DNA of 64,000 nt from DATBGZ01 sp963803115 (GCA_963803115.1 CAWDLN010000022.1:1-64000), one strand, 5' to 3'. Shown: positions 50,766 through 60,242, numbered from the stretch's first letter. Made by a program: numbers and translations. Notes: a model not told the origin generated them from the letters alone.

Positions 50766-51634
50766 GCGCACCCTCGGCCGACCGCACCGGCCGGCGCGCT
50801 GTGTTCCGTCTTGATCGGCCGGTACCACCGACACCCGCGGGCATCTGGCTCCGGCGGCTGATCGGCGTCACGGCGGTGGCTGTCGTCGTGGTGGAGGCGA
50901 TGAGTCTGCTCGCCGCCGACGATCCCGGCTTCTCGCTCCTCGTCCGAACGGTGTGGGCGCTGCTGCGGGTGGTGGGGTTCCTGGTGCTGATGCGTGCGGT
51001 GCGCTACGGCCGCGCCGGTGCCCGCCCGTTCGGACTGATCCTCGCCGTGACGACAGCCTTCGCCGTCTTCCGCCTGACCGAGCCGCGGCGGGGCGGCCTG
51101 CTTCCAGGCCCGGCGATCCTGGCTGGCTGGGCGGTTCTGGCCCTGCTGTGCGCCGCGGTCGTCGTGCTGCTCTACCGCTCCGACGCGGTCGCGGCTCACC
51201 TGGCCGCACGGCCGGTGCGGCGGCACGTCCCCGGGTGGGTGCTGACCGCCCGCGTGGCCGTCCTCGCCTACGGCGCACTGGTGCTCGTGCCGCTGCTTGA
51301 CGGTGTCGGCGTCCTGTTCAGCGACGAACGGCGCCAGCCGCTGCCCCAGACCGCGTCGCTACTCGTTCTCTGGACGATGCTCTTTGTCCTGGTCGCGGTC
51401 GTGCTGCCGCTCGGTTCGTTCTTCGTGCTCATGGGCAAGACCTGGGCCCGATGGATGCTCGGCATCGTGACCGTTGTCGTGCTCGTGTTCCAGCCCTGGC
51501 TCTGCTACGCCGTACTGGGATTCGATGGTTTGTTGCGCGACGGCGTGCCCCTCATCCTGACCGCGGTTGTGGCGCTGCTCGCGCTGCATCGCTCGCGTGG
51601 AGCCGAGACGTGGGTGCGCTCAAGCGTGACATAG
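50762..51634 (+). CDS. Hypothetical integral membrane protein
   Basis: This 290-residue protein has about seven hydrophobic spans (for example LIGVTAVAVVVVEAMSLLA, GWAVLALLCAAVVVLLY and MLGIVTVVVLVFQPWLC). No catalytic motif is recognised. Its start GTG overlaps the aroE stop (GTGA), so translation is coupled to the shikimate genes although a direct pathway role is unlikely. Confidence 0.75.
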   Translation: MSAPSADRTGRRAVFRLDRPVPPTPAGIWLRRLIGVTAVAVVVVEAMSLLAADDPGFSLLVRTVWALLRVVGFLVLMRAVRYGRAGARPFGLILAVTTAFAVFRLTEPRRGGLLPGPAILAGWAVLALLCAAVVVLLYRSDAVAAHLAARPVRRHVPGWVLTARVAVLAYGALVLVPLLDGVGVLFSDERRQPLPQTASLLVLWTMLFVLVAVVLPLGSFFVLMGKTWARWMLGIVTVVVLVFQPWLCYAVLGFDGLLRDGVPLILTAVVALLALHRSRGAETWVRSSVT

Positions 51635-51674
51635 TGTGGCGACACGAGTGGCAGGTGCCCTATTTGGAGTGATC

Positions 51675-52850
51675 ATGCGCTGGCTGACCGCGGGTGAGTC
51701 TCACGGACCGGCGTTGGTGGCGATCCTCGAGGGCGTGCCGGCCGGGGTCGAGCTGACCAGCGCCGACGTGGCGAAGGACCTGACTCGGCGCCGGCTCGGC
51801 TACGGCCGCGGTGCGCGGATGTCCTTCGAGCAGGACGAGGTCGAGATCCTCGGTGGGGTGCGCCACGGCCTCACCATCGGCAGCCCCGTCGCGATCCGGG
51901 TCGGCAACTCCGAGTGGCCCAAGTGGGAGACCGTGATGGCCGTCGACCCCGTGGATCCTGAACTTCTCGCCGGACAGGCGCGCAACGCTCCACTGACGCG
52001 CCCACGCCCCGGGCACGCCGACCTGGCGGGCATGCAAAAGTACGGTCACACGGACGCCCGGCCGATCCTCGAACGTGCGAGCGCTCGCGAAACGGCGGCC
52101 CGCGTGGCCCTGGGCGTGGTCGCCAAGCGGCTGCTCCACCAGGGCCTGGGTGTGCAGATCGTGTCCCATGTGGTCGAGCTCGGACCGGTCGCGGTCAAGC
52201 CAGGGCTGGTGCCACAGCCCGAGGACGCCGAGCGCATCGACGCCGATCCGTTACGCTGCCTCGATCCCGAGGCGTCGGCCCGGATGGTGGCCGAGGTGGA
52301 CGCGGCCAAACGCGACGCGGACACCCTCGGCGGTGTCGTGGAGGTGCTGGCGCACGGCGTCCCACCGGGGCTGGGCAGCCACGTCCAGTGGGACCGCAAG
52401 CTCGACGCGCGGCTGGCCGCCGCACTCTGCTCGATCCAGGCCATCAAGGGCGTCGAGATAGGGGACGCCTTCACCCAGGCCCGCTCGCGTGGTTCCCAGG
52501 CGCACGACGAGATCGTGCCCACAGCTGCCGGTGTGCGGCGCGTGACGGATCGGGCCGGCGGGCTCGAGGGTGGCATCACGACGGGCGAGCCGCTGCGGGT
52601 AAGGGCGGCGATGAAGCCGATCTCATCACTCAACCGCGCTCTGTCCACAGTGGATGTCGCGACCGGGGAGCCGGCCATCGCCATCAACCAGCGATCCGAC
52701 GTGTGCGCGGTGCCGGCCGCCGCCGTGGTCGCCGAGGCGATGGTGGCGCTCGTGCTGGCCGAGGCCGCGGTGGAGAAGTTCGGTGGCGACTCGGTGGCGG
52801 AGCTGCGTCGCAACGTCGAAGGCTATCTCGAGAACCTGGTGATCCGGTGA
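51675..52850 (+). CDS. aroC: Chorismate synthase
   Basis: AroC converts EPSP to chorismate using reduced FMN. The 391-residue protein has MRWLTAGESHGPALVAILEG, GYGRGARMSFEQDEVEIL, RPRPGHADLAGMQKYGHTD, GSQAHDEIVP and INQRSDVCAVPAAA. ATG 51675 has TTGGAGTGA upstream; a longer frame begins at 51636. aroK overlaps its end by four bases. Confidence 0.97.
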   Translation: MRWLTAGESHGPALVAILEGVPAGVELTSADVAKDLTRRRLGYGRGARMSFEQDEVEILGGVRHGLTIGSPVAIRVGNSEWPKWETVMAVDPVDPELLAGQARNAPLTRPRPGHADLAGMQKYGHTDARPILERASARETAARVALGVVAKRLLHQGLGVQIVSHVVELGPVAVKPGLVPQPEDAERIDADPLRCLDPEASARMVAEVDAAKRDADTLGGVVEVLAHGVPPGLGSHVQWDRKLDARLAAALCSIQAIKGVEIGDAFTQARSRGSQAHDEIVPTAAGVRRVTDRAGGLEGGITTGEPLRVRAAMKPISSLNRALSTVDVATGEPAIAINQRSDVCAVPAAAVVAEAMVALVLAEAAVEKFGGDSVAELRRNVEGYLENLVIR

Positions 52851-53347
52851 GGCCTCGCTGCGTGCTCGTGGGGTCGCCCGGGGCGGGCAAGAGCACCGTG
52901 GGGGAGTTGGTGGCGCAGGCCTTGGGATTGCCGTTTCGGGACACCGACGCGGACATCGTCTCCTCCGCCGGGAAGCCCATCTCCGACATCTTTGTCGACG
53001 ACGGCGAGGACGCCTTTCGCGCGCTGGAGCGGGAGGCCGTGGCGATGGCCCTGTCTAGCTTTGACGGAGTGCTGGCGCTGGGCGGTGGCGCGGTCCTGGC
53101 CGAGTCGAACCGTACCCTCATGCGAGGCCACACCGTCGTGTACCTCAGCGTCGAGCTCCCAGATGCGGTGAGCCGGGTAGGGCTCGGCCCCGGCCGTCCA
53201 CTGTTGACAGTCAACCCCCGGGCGACGTTGAAGTACCTGCTCGACCAGCGCCGGCCGCTCTACGAGGAGGTCGCCACGGTGACCGTCCGCACGGACGGCC
53301 GTGAGCCGTCAGACATCGCCGCCGAGGTGGTGCGCTCCATCAGATAG
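52847..53347 (+). CDS. aroK: Shikimate kinase
   Basis: This 166-residue NMP-kinase-fold enzyme phosphorylates shikimate. It has the P-loop VGSPGAGKSTVGELV, the shikimate Asp in FRDTDADIV, and LALGGGAVL, with the lid RPLLT. GTG 52847 overlaps the aroC stop (GTGA). It precedes a lipoprotein gene and aroB. Confidence 0.93.
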   Translation: MRPRCVLVGSPGAGKSTVGELVAQALGLPFRDTDADIVSSAGKPISDIFVDDGEDAFRALEREAVAMALSSFDGVLALGGGAVLAESNRTLMRGHTVVYLSVELPDAVSRVGLGPGRPLLTVNPRATLKYLLDQRRPLYEEVATVTVRTDGREPSDIAAEVVRSIR

Positions 53348-53500
53348 TCGGCGGCGGCTGTCCACTAGCGAGCCGAGTAGTGGTGGCGGCATGCGGCGAT
53401 CAGAAGGCTTTCTCCATCTGCGCCGACCGTTGATCGCGCTGCCGCGGATGAGGCCGTGGGTTAGGGTGCCACGGTGGCGGCGAGGCGAGGAGGAAGAGGC

Positions 53501-54088
53501 ATGTCCATCCCTGACGGAGGCGGCCGTGCCGCGGTAAGGATTCTCGGGCTGGCCGTGGCCCTCGTAGCCGGAGTCGGCCTGCTCGCCGGCTGTGGGAAGT
53601 CCGACGGCGCCCCGCCGGATGCAAGCGGCACCACTGGTACGACCGACGGTGGCGCGGCCGGCTCGGGTACGACCGACGGCGCCAGCGGCACCGGCAGCAC
53701 CGGCGGGGGAGGTGGGGGTGGCGCGGCCGCGACCAAGGCGTGCCAGCTCGTCACGAGCCAGGAGGCCGCTGCGGCGCTCGGCGGGGCGGTCACGAACAGC
53801 GTCAACGACGACAACGAGTGCTACTACGAGGCCGGCGCCAGCAACGTGACGGTCGGCTTCACCACCGAGGCCTTCAACGCCGAGACCGTCAACACGTTGA
53901 CCCAGTTGCCGGGCATGAAGAAGATCGACGGAGTCGGCGACGCGGCGTTCCAGTTCAGCCAGGAGGGCCAGAGCCAGTTCCATGTCTGGACAAAGGGCAA
54001 GTACCTCGTCCTCATGATCGAGAAGCCGTCGGGCGACACCGCAGCCGCTGGCCGCAGCTTGCTGGACAAGGCGCTCGGCCGGTTCTGA
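53501..54088 (+). CDS. DUF3558-like lipoprotein
   Basis: This 195-residue protein has a lipoprotein signal ending LLAGCGKSDG, a Gly/Thr/Ser linker of about 45 residues, and a domain with two Cys (TKACQLVTSQEAAAALGGAV, NECYYEAG) resembling DUF3558. The ATG at 53501 has GGAAGAGG upstream. It lies between aroK and aroB but has no evident link to shikimate synthesis. Likely located on the outer face of the membrane; function unknown. Confidence 0.78.
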   Translation: MSIPDGGGRAAVRILGLAVALVAGVGLLAGCGKSDGAPPDASGTTGTTDGGAAGSGTTDGASGTGSTGGGGGGGAAATKACQLVTSQEAAAALGGAVTNSVNDDNECYYEAGASNVTVGFTTEAFNAETVNTLTQLPGMKKIDGVGDAAFQFSQEGQSQFHVWTKGKYLVLMIEKPSGDTAAAGRSLLDKALGRF

Positions 54089-54110
54089 GTGCCCGATAGG
54101 CTCGCGGTCG

Positions 54111-55193
54111 ATGGCGAACGACACTTCTGAGCCCACAGTCATCCCCGTCGGGGGTGAGCACCCGTACCACGTATTCGTCGGCCACGACCTCAACGCCCGC
54201 CTCCCGCAGTTGCTGGCCGGTGCCGCCCAGGTCGCGGTTGTGCACGCGGCGCCCCTGCGGGCGCGCGCCGGCACGATCATCGAGACCCTGCGCGAGGCCG
54301 GGCTCGCCGTACTGCCGATCGAGGTGCCGGACGCCGAGGCCGGCAAGTCGGTGGAGGTGGCGGCCCGGTGCTGGGACGCCCTGGGCGGAGCCAACTTCAC
54401 CCGCACGGACGGGGTCGTGGGCGTCGGCGGCGGGGCAGCGACCGACCTCGCCGGGTTCGTCGCGGCGTGCTGGTTGCGCGGTGTGCGCTGGGTGCCGGTC
54501 GCCACCTCACTGCTCGGCATGGTGGATGCGGCCGTCGGCGGGAAGACCGGCGTCAATACCGCGGCCGGCAAGAACCTCGTCGGGGCTTTCCATCCGCCGG
54601 CCGGCGTGCTGTGCGACCTCGACGGGTTGGCCGGCCTCGCGCCCGATGACCTGACCGCCGGCCTGGCCGAGGTGGTCAAGTGCGGCTTCATCGCCGACCC
54701 GGAGATCCTGACGTTGATCGAGGCCGATCCGGTCCGGGCCACGAATTCTGTGGTCCTGCGCGAACTGGTCGAACGGGCGGTCTGGGTGAAGGCCAACGTG
54801 GTCAGCGACGACCTTCGTGAGGCGGGGCCGCGCGAGATTCTCAACTACGGACACACGTTGGGCCACGCGATCGAGAAGGTCGAAGGCTATCGCTGGCGGC
54901 ACGGTGAGGCGATCTCGGTCGGGATGGTCTTCGTCGCCGAGCTCGCCCGCCAGGCGGGCCGGTTGGACGAGGTGACCGCCCGCCGTCACCGCGACGTGCT
55001 CGGTGCGCTTGGGTTGCCGGTGAGCTATCCGGCGGTCGCATGGCCCGAGTTGCTCGCCACGATGCGGATAGACAAGAAGTCGCGCGGGGCGCGTCTACGC
55101 TTCGTCGTGTTGGACGGTCTCGCCCGTCCCTCCATTCTGGACGGACCGGCGGAGGACCAGCTCGCCGCCGCCTACCAGGAGGTCTCGTCGTGA
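54111..55193 (+). CDS. aroB: 3-dehydroquinate synthase
   Basis: AroB forms 3-dehydroquinate from DAHP with NAD and zinc. The 360-residue protein has VVGVGGGAATDLAGFVAA, GGKTGVNTAAGKNLVGAFH, AEVVKCGFIAD and ILNYGHTLGHAIEK with HGEAISVGM (zinc ligands). ATG 54111 has TAGGCT eight bases upstream and no ribosome site. Its stop overlaps the aroQ start. Confidence 0.97.
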   Translation: MANDTSEPTVIPVGGEHPYHVFVGHDLNARLPQLLAGAAQVAVVHAAPLRARAGTIIETLREAGLAVLPIEVPDAEAGKSVEVAARCWDALGGANFTRTDGVVGVGGGAATDLAGFVAACWLRGVRWVPVATSLLGMVDAAVGGKTGVNTAAGKNLVGAFHPPAGVLCDLDGLAGLAPDDLTAGLAEVVKCGFIADPEILTLIEADPVRATNSVVLRELVERAVWVKANVVSDDLREAGPREILNYGHTLGHAIEKVEGYRWRHGEAISVGMVFVAELARQAGRLDEVTARRHRDVLGALGLPVSYPAVAWPELLATMRIDKKSRGARLRFVVLDGLARPSILDGPAEDQLAAAYQEVSS

Positions 55194-55624
55194 AGGTGGT
55201 CGTCCTGAACGGGCCGAATCTGGGGCGCCTCGGCACGCGGGAGCCCGACGTCTACGGTCACACCACGTACGCCGACCTGGTCAAGCTCTGCGAAGACAGC
55301 GCCGGCCGGTTGGGGCTCGAGGTCGAGGTACGGCAGACCGACGCCGAGCACGAGATGATCGGATGGCTGCACGAGGCTGCCGACGCGGGAGCGGCGGTCG
55401 TCCTCAACCCCGGCGCGTGGTCGCACTACTCGTACGCAATCCGGGACGCCTGCTCACAACTGCGAGGACCCCTGGTCGAGGTACACATCTCCAACATCCA
55501 CGCCCGTGAGGACTTCCGGCATCACTCGGTCGTGTCAGCCGTCGCGATCGGCGTGATCTGCGGGCTGGGCGTGGACGGCTACCGGCTCGCGCTCGAACAT
55601 CTCGCGGGACCGGCGTACCGCTGA
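55190..55624 (+). CDS. aroQ: 3-dehydroquinate dehydratase, type II
   Basis: This 144-residue type II enzyme dehydrates 3-dehydroquinate. The sequence VVVLNGPNLGRLGTREPDVY, LNPGAWSHYSYAIRDA, and EVHISNIHAREDFRHHSVVS hold the catalytic Tyr, Asn and His. GTG 55190 overlaps the aroB stop (GTGA). Its 3' end overlaps the convergent mannosyltransferase gene by 90 bases. Confidence 0.96.
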   Translation: MKVVVLNGPNLGRLGTREPDVYGHTTYADLVKLCEDSAGRLGLEVEVRQTDAEHEMIGWLHEAADAGAAVVLNPGAWSHYSYAIRDACSQLRGPLVEVHISNIHAREDFRHHSVVSAVAIGVICGLGVDGYRLALEHLAGPAYR

Positions 55625-57127
55625 CGGCCGCCACCATTGCCGCGATGCCAGCCGTCGCAGCGCGAGGCTGGCCGAGCCCGACAGGTCGTTGCGGTCGAGG
55701 TTGTTAACCGCCCAGGCGGTGCCGAAGACGACGGCCGCTCCAAGAGCCGCGCCCAGGATGGGCGCCGCACCGGGCTGCACCCCGCCGGGGAAGACGAGCG
55801 CGGTCATCGCGAGCGTGAAGAAGATCACCAGCCGGCGGGCGCGTTCGCTGGTGGCGGCGGCCGCGAGCGGCACCGTCGCCCAGAGCAGGTACCACGGGTG
55901 CACCACGGGACCCAGCGCGAGCACCGCGGCGAGCCCGAGTCCGACGCCGAGAGCCGGATTGGTCCGGTGCCGGCGCAGCATGAGTAGGCAGATGACCCCG
56001 GCCGCGGCGAGGCCGGCCAGCCGCCACCAGGCGAGCATCTGCGCACCGGTGGCGATGTTCCAGTGCTGGGCGAGGAGCCCGGTCCAGTAGCCGAGGTCGG
56101 TGGTGATCGACGTCCAGGTATGGGCCTTGGTCGGCGTGTCCAGAGAACCCACCCAGCCATACCCGGTACCGGCGAGGGTGGTGGTCGCCACCACCGTCGC
56201 CACGCCGAGCCCGCCCGCACCCAGCGCCGCCCGTACGTACTTCGCCCGTCCAGAGAGCTGGTTCGCCCAGAGCGGCACGATGAACAGCAACGCCAATCCG
56301 GCCGGTGCCTTGATCAGCGCGCCCAAGGTGACCAGTACCGAAGCGGCCGCGGGACGGCGCTCGAGGGCGAGGGTCAGACCAGCCATCATCAGGCCGATCA
56401 TGAGGGCGTCGTTGTGGGCGTCACCGATGAGGTGGACCAGCACGAGCGGGTTGAGGACGCCCAACCAGATCGCGTACGACGGGTCGACCCCGGCCAGCCG
56501 GGCCAGCCGGGGGATCGCGAAGAACATGAGGGCAATTCCGACAAGCGCGAGTAGGCGCATGCCGACAACGCCGAGCCACGACGTTTCTCCTGTGACACTC
56601 GCCACATCGGCAGCGAGACTCAGAAATACCGGTCCATATGGGGCCGGGGTCGTCTGCCAGATCACCGGAATGTCGACGGCCAGCGGGCCGCCGAAGACCT
56701 GAGGACCGAAGTGGTAGGCGTCGACGCCGAGCGTGGTCATCGTGCCCTGCGCGATGTAGCTGTAGACGTCCCGACTGAAGATCGGCATGGTCACCAGAAG
56801 AGGGACGCTCCACCACGCAAGGGTGATGGCCAGCTCACGCGGGGCCGGGCCATTGCCCGAGCGGACCAGCTTGCCCAGGCGCCACCACGCCAACATGAGC
56901 AGACAAAGGCCGATATACACCAGCATGACGGTCGGCGTGACGAACGCACGGACTGCTTTGAACGCCGGCTGCTGGAGCAGGGCGTCGTGCGACGGCGGCA
57001 TGCCAGCGAACACACCGCCCACAAGCAGCGCGACGGATCCGGCCAAGCCGAGCCGACGGCAGTGAAGCAGGCGGCTGTCCGTGGCGAAATCTTTGTCCGC
57101 TACGTCCGAATACGTGATCGAGGCCAT
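55535..57127 (-). CDS. MptB-like polyprenol-phosphomannose mannosyltransferase
   Basis: The about 530-residue product has 12-13 membrane spans and the GT-C/MptB pattern: a catalytic acidic site in FSRDVYSYIAQG, YGPVFLSLAADV, LVLVHLIGDAHNDALMIGLM, LIKAPAGLALLFIVPLWA and HPWYLLWATVPLA. Such enzymes extend mannan chains of lipomannan-type glycolipids with polyprenyl-phosphate mannose. ATG 57127 lies eight bases after the glpD stop, suggesting one transcript; a TTG at 57139 is another possible start. Its 3' end overlaps aroQ on the opposite strand. Confidence 0.85.
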   Translation of the reverse strand: MASITYSDVADKDFATDSRLLHCRRLGLAGSVALLVGGVFAGMPPSHDALLQQPAFKAVRAFVTPTVMLVYIGLCLLMLAWWRLGKLVRSGNGPAPRELAITLAWWSVPLLVTMPIFSRDVYSYIAQGTMTTLGVDAYHFGPQVFGGPLAVDIPVIWQTTPAPYGPVFLSLAADVASVTGETSWLGVVGMRLLALVGIALMFFAIPRLARLAGVDPSYAIWLGVLNPLVLVHLIGDAHNDALMIGLMMAGLTLALERRPAAASVLVTLGALIKAPAGLALLFIVPLWANQLSGRAKYVRAALGAGGLGVATVVATTTLAGTGYGWVGSLDTPTKAHTWTSITTDLGYWTGLLAQHWNIATGAQMLAWWRLAGLAAAGVICLLMLRRHRTNPALGVGLGLAAVLALGPVVHPWYLLWATVPLAAAATSERARRLVIFFTLAMTALVFPGGVQPGAAPILGAALGAAVVFGTAWAVNNLDRNDLSGSASLALRRLASRQWWRPSAVRRSREMFEREPVAVHAQPADHADRDG

Positions 57128-57135
57128 TGTGGTGG

Positions 57136-58668
57136 TCAAGCTCCCGTGGCGTGCTCGGCCAAGACGGCCTCCGCCATCGTAAGGGCGGCGCGCCGCTCTG
57201 TGGGGACGAGCCCGATGCGAGAACGCCGATCGAGGAGATCATCGACCGTGAGCGCCCCCTCGTGCCTAAGCCCCCACATGAGTTCCGCCGGGGTGACCGC
57301 GACGCCCGGTTCGCCCGTTCTCGCCAAATCCAAGTCGGCCACGGCGGGTGCCTCCGTGCCGTACCGGCGGATCAGTCGCGCCGGCGCGGACACTCGAGCC
57401 AACTCCGTGCGTGCCGCCGCCCCGACAAGCGGGAGCCGCGTCGTCCGGCACGGACCCGCGTCCAATCCGCGTTGCCGCACTGCCGCGTCAACCGCGTCCT
57501 GCGCCATCCGGCGGTACGTGGTGAGCTTTCCCCCCACGATCGTCACGATGCCGTCCCGCGACGTGAAGAGCGCGTGCCGGCGCGACATGTCGGCCGTGTC
57601 GCCGCGACCGGTGTCCAGGAGCGGTCGCAGACCGGCATACGCCCCGACCACGTCGTCGCGGCGCAACGGAGTCGCCATGGCCCGACTCAGGGCCGACAGC
57701 AGGAACGTGATGTCTTCCTCCGGCGGTTCCGGCACGTCCGGCACGGGACCGTCGACAGGGTCGTCGGTGATTCCGGCGTAGACCAACCCGCCCGGCTCCG
57801 GCAGCGCGAAGACCCACCGGTTGCGCTGGCCCGGTGCCGGCATGTTCAGCGCCGCCGTCGGGTTCCCCAACGTCGTCGCACGCATGACGATGTGACTACC
57901 GCGGGACGGTCGGAGCAAAACTCCGTCCACCAACGAGCCAGCCCAGACGCCGGCCGCGTTCACCACCGCCCGGGCCCGCACCGTGAACTCCTCGCCGGTG
58001 CGTTCGTCGCGGGCGCGGGCCGCGTCGTCGGTGAGCTCGAGCACCCGGGCGTAGGTGATGATGCGTGCGCCGAATCCAGCCGCGGTACGGGCGAGCGCCA
58101 CCACGAGCCGGGCGTCGTCGGTGAGCTGGCCGTCGTAATGCAGCAGCCCGCCGGCCAGAGACTGCGTCGCGAGTCCTGGAAACAGATCCATTGCCTGCGC
58201 CGACGAAACCCGGCGGGGTCGGGGCAGGATCGTTGTCGGGGTGCCGGCGGCTCGGCGCAACAGGTCACCGGCTTCGAGCCCGGCCCGGTACGTCCGACGC
58301 GCCCCTTTGTCCACATAGGACGCTAGGGGTAACATCATCGGCAGCGTGCGCACGAGGTGGGGCGCCGTACGCGTCATCAGGATCCCGCGCTCGCGGGCCG
58401 ACTCCATCGCCACGCCGACCTCGAGTCGGGCGAGGTAACGGAGTCCACCGTGGACCAGTTTGGAGCTCCACCGCGACGTTCCGAAGGCGACGTCGTGCGC
58501 GTCGAGTGCGGCCACCCGCAGCCCACGGGCCGCGGCGTCGAGCGCCACGCCGGCCCCGGTCACACCGAGGCCGACCACAAGCAGGTCAACGACCTCGCCA
58601 CCGGCCAGCGCGGCCAGGTCGCGGGCCCGGCGCGTCGCGTTGAGCGAAGTCGTTGAGGTTTGGACCAT
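57136..58668 (-). CDS. glpD: FAD-dependent glycerol-3-phosphate dehydrogenase
   Basis: GlpD oxidises glycerol-3-phosphate to DHAP at the membrane and feeds electrons to quinones. The 510-residue protein has the FAD loop LLVVGLGVTGAGVALDAAAR, GTSRWSSKLVHGGLRYL, and GGKLTTYRRMAQDAVD, plus a C-terminal helical domain. It is divergent, with a 20-base gap, from a gene related to alkyl-DHAP synthase. TACACT ten bases before the ATG is a plausible -10. Confidence 0.93.
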   Translation of the reverse strand: MVQTSTTSLNATRRARDLAALAGGEVVDLLVVGLGVTGAGVALDAAARGLRVAALDAHDVAFGTSRWSSKLVHGGLRYLARLEVGVAMESARERGILMTRTAPHLVRTLPMMLPLASYVDKGARRTYRAGLEAGDLLRRAAGTPTTILPRPRRVSSAQAMDLFPGLATQSLAGGLLHYDGQLTDDARLVVALARTAAGFGARIITYARVLELTDDAARARDERTGEEFTVRARAVVNAAGVWAGSLVDGVLLRPSRGSHIVMRATTLGNPTAALNMPAPGQRNRWVFALPEPGGLVYAGITDDPVDGPVPDVPEPPEEDITFLLSALSRAMATPLRRDDVVGAYAGLRPLLDTGRGDTADMSRRHALFTSRDGIVTIVGGKLTTYRRMAQDAVDAAVRQRGLDAGPCRTTRLPLVGAAARTELARVSAPARLIRRYGTEAPAVADLDLARTGEPGVAVTPAELMWGLRHEGALTVDDLLDRRSRIGLVPTERRAALTMAEAVLAEHATGA

Positions 58669-58688
58669 GACCGGCCAGAGTGTAGTGG
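58669..58688. promoter_or_regulatory. 20-base divergent promoter gap
   Basis: glpD and the FAD oxidase start only 20 bases apart on opposite strands. TACACT (58684-58679, minus strand) fits a glpD -10, and CAGAGT (58676-58681, plus strand) could serve the oxidase. The two would overlap, so expression may be mutually exclusive. Confidence 0.45.
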
Positions 58689-60242
58689 ATGAGTCTCTGG
58701 TACGGCTGGGGAGACGCTGGGGATGCGATGGCGCTGCCCGCGGATGTGGCGGCCTTGTTGGAGCAGGCCCTCGCCGTCAAGCCGTCGTCGGTGTCGCCGC
58801 CCTCGCTGGACCAGGTACGGCTTCCCGGCTCGGCACTGGATCCGTTGGTGTTGGCGGAGCTCGCCGCAGCGGTCGGCGACGAACATGTGCGGGACTCGGT
58901 CGAGGACCGGATCCGGCACACTCGCGGAAAGTCCACAGTGGACCTTCTGCGACTGCGCACGGGCGATGCCATCGACGCGCCGGACGCCGTCGTCCTTCCT
59001 GGCAGTCATGACGACGTGCAGGCCGTACTGGAGATCTGCACCCGGCACCGGATCGCGGTCGTTCCGTTCGGTGGCGGCACCTCGGTGGTCGGCGGCCTGG
59101 CGCCGGCGCGGGCCGGCTTCGCCGGCGTGATCGCGCTCGATCTGCGCCGCCTCGACCGGCTCGTCTCGGTGGACCCCGTGTCCCGGATCGCGGTGCTGGA
59201 GGCGGGCCTACGTGCCCCCCGAGCCGAGGAGTTGCTCGCCGAGCACGGCTTACGGCTGGGCCACTACCCGCAGTCGTATCGGTACGCGTCCATTGGCGGC
59301 TTCGCCGCCACCCGCTCCAGCGGTCAGTTCTCCTTGGGGTACGGACGCTTCGATGAAATGGTGGTAGGTCTGCGCGCCGCGACGCCGGCCGGAACCGTCG
59401 ACGCGGGCCGTGCGCCCTCGTCCGCCGCCGGGCCGGACCTGAGGCAACTCCTGCTCGGCTCCGAGGGGACGCTCGGTGTGATCACCTCGGTGTCGGTGCG
59501 GGTACACCCCGTGCCCTCGTCGACCGTCGTGGACGCGTGGGGATTCGACTCGTTCCTGGACGCGGTCTCCGTTGTCCGGCAGCTGGTCCAGGACGGTCCG
59601 GCGCCGGCGATGATCAGGCTCTCGGACGAGGTCGAAACGATGCTCGGCACCGGGGCCGGTTCCGGCGCGCCGTGTGTGGCACTGATCGCGTACGAGACGT
59701 CCAGTTGGGCGGCGCGGCCTGGTGTCGAGAAGGTCCTTACCGACGCGGCCGCTCGGCCGCTGCCCACCACGATCGGCGAGGAGTGGCTGCGCACCCGGTA
59801 CCAGGCGCCGTACCTCCGGGACGCCCTGCTCGACACCGGCGCGCTCGCCGAGACGCTGGAGACTGCGACGTTCTGGTCCCGCCTGCCGGCGCTTTATACC
59901 GCTGTTCGGTCGGCGGTGACCCAGGCGCTCACCGCTGCGGGCACGCCGCCGGTCGTGTTGTGCCACGTATCGCACTTGTACACCACCGGCGCCTCGCTCT
60001 ATTTCACGATCGTGTGCGCGCAGGCCGCCGACCCGGTGGCACAGTGGCGAGCCGCGAAGGCGGCAGCGAATCGGGCCATCCTCGACCACGACGGTACGAT
60101 CACGCACCATCACGCAGTCGGCACGGATCACGCGGTGGCCTACGCGGAGGAGGTCGGAGCGCTTGGGCTCGCGGCGTTGCGCGCCGTGAAACGACAGCTT
60201 GATCCGGCGGGGATCTTGAACCCCGGCGTACTGCTCGGCTAA
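58689..60242 (+). CDS. FAD-binding oxidase related to alkyldihydroxyacetonephosphate synthase
   Basis: This 517-residue VAO-fold flavoprotein has the FAD-binding segments VVPFGGGTSVVGGLAP and GLRLGHYPQSYRYASIGGFA with SGQFSLGYGRFDEMVVGLRA, and a C-terminal domain ending RQLDPAGILNPGVLLG. It resembles AGPS and glycolate-oxidase-type enzymes. Being divergent from glpD suggests use of DHAP- or glycerol-phosphate-derived lipid precursors. No ribosome site is seen, consistent with a leaderless start. Confidence 0.85.
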   Translation: MSLWYGWGDAGDAMALPADVAALLEQALAVKPSSVSPPSLDQVRLPGSALDPLVLAELAAAVGDEHVRDSVEDRIRHTRGKSTVDLLRLRTGDAIDAPDAVVLPGSHDDVQAVLEICTRHRIAVVPFGGGTSVVGGLAPARAGFAGVIALDLRRLDRLVSVDPVSRIAVLEAGLRAPRAEELLAEHGLRLGHYPQSYRYASIGGFAATRSSGQFSLGYGRFDEMVVGLRAATPAGTVDAGRAPSSAAGPDLRQLLLGSEGTLGVITSVSVRVHPVPSSTVVDAWGFDSFLDAVSVVRQLVQDGPAPAMIRLSDEVETMLGTGAGSGAPCVALIAYETSSWAARPGVEKVLTDAAARPLPTTIGEEWLRTRYQAPYLRDALLDTGALAETLETATFWSRLPALYTAVRSAVTQALTAAGTPPVVLCHVSHLYTTGASLYFTIVCAQAADPVAQWRAAKAAANRAILDHDGTITHHHAVGTDHAVAYAEEVGALGLAALRAVKRQLDPAGILNPGVLLG

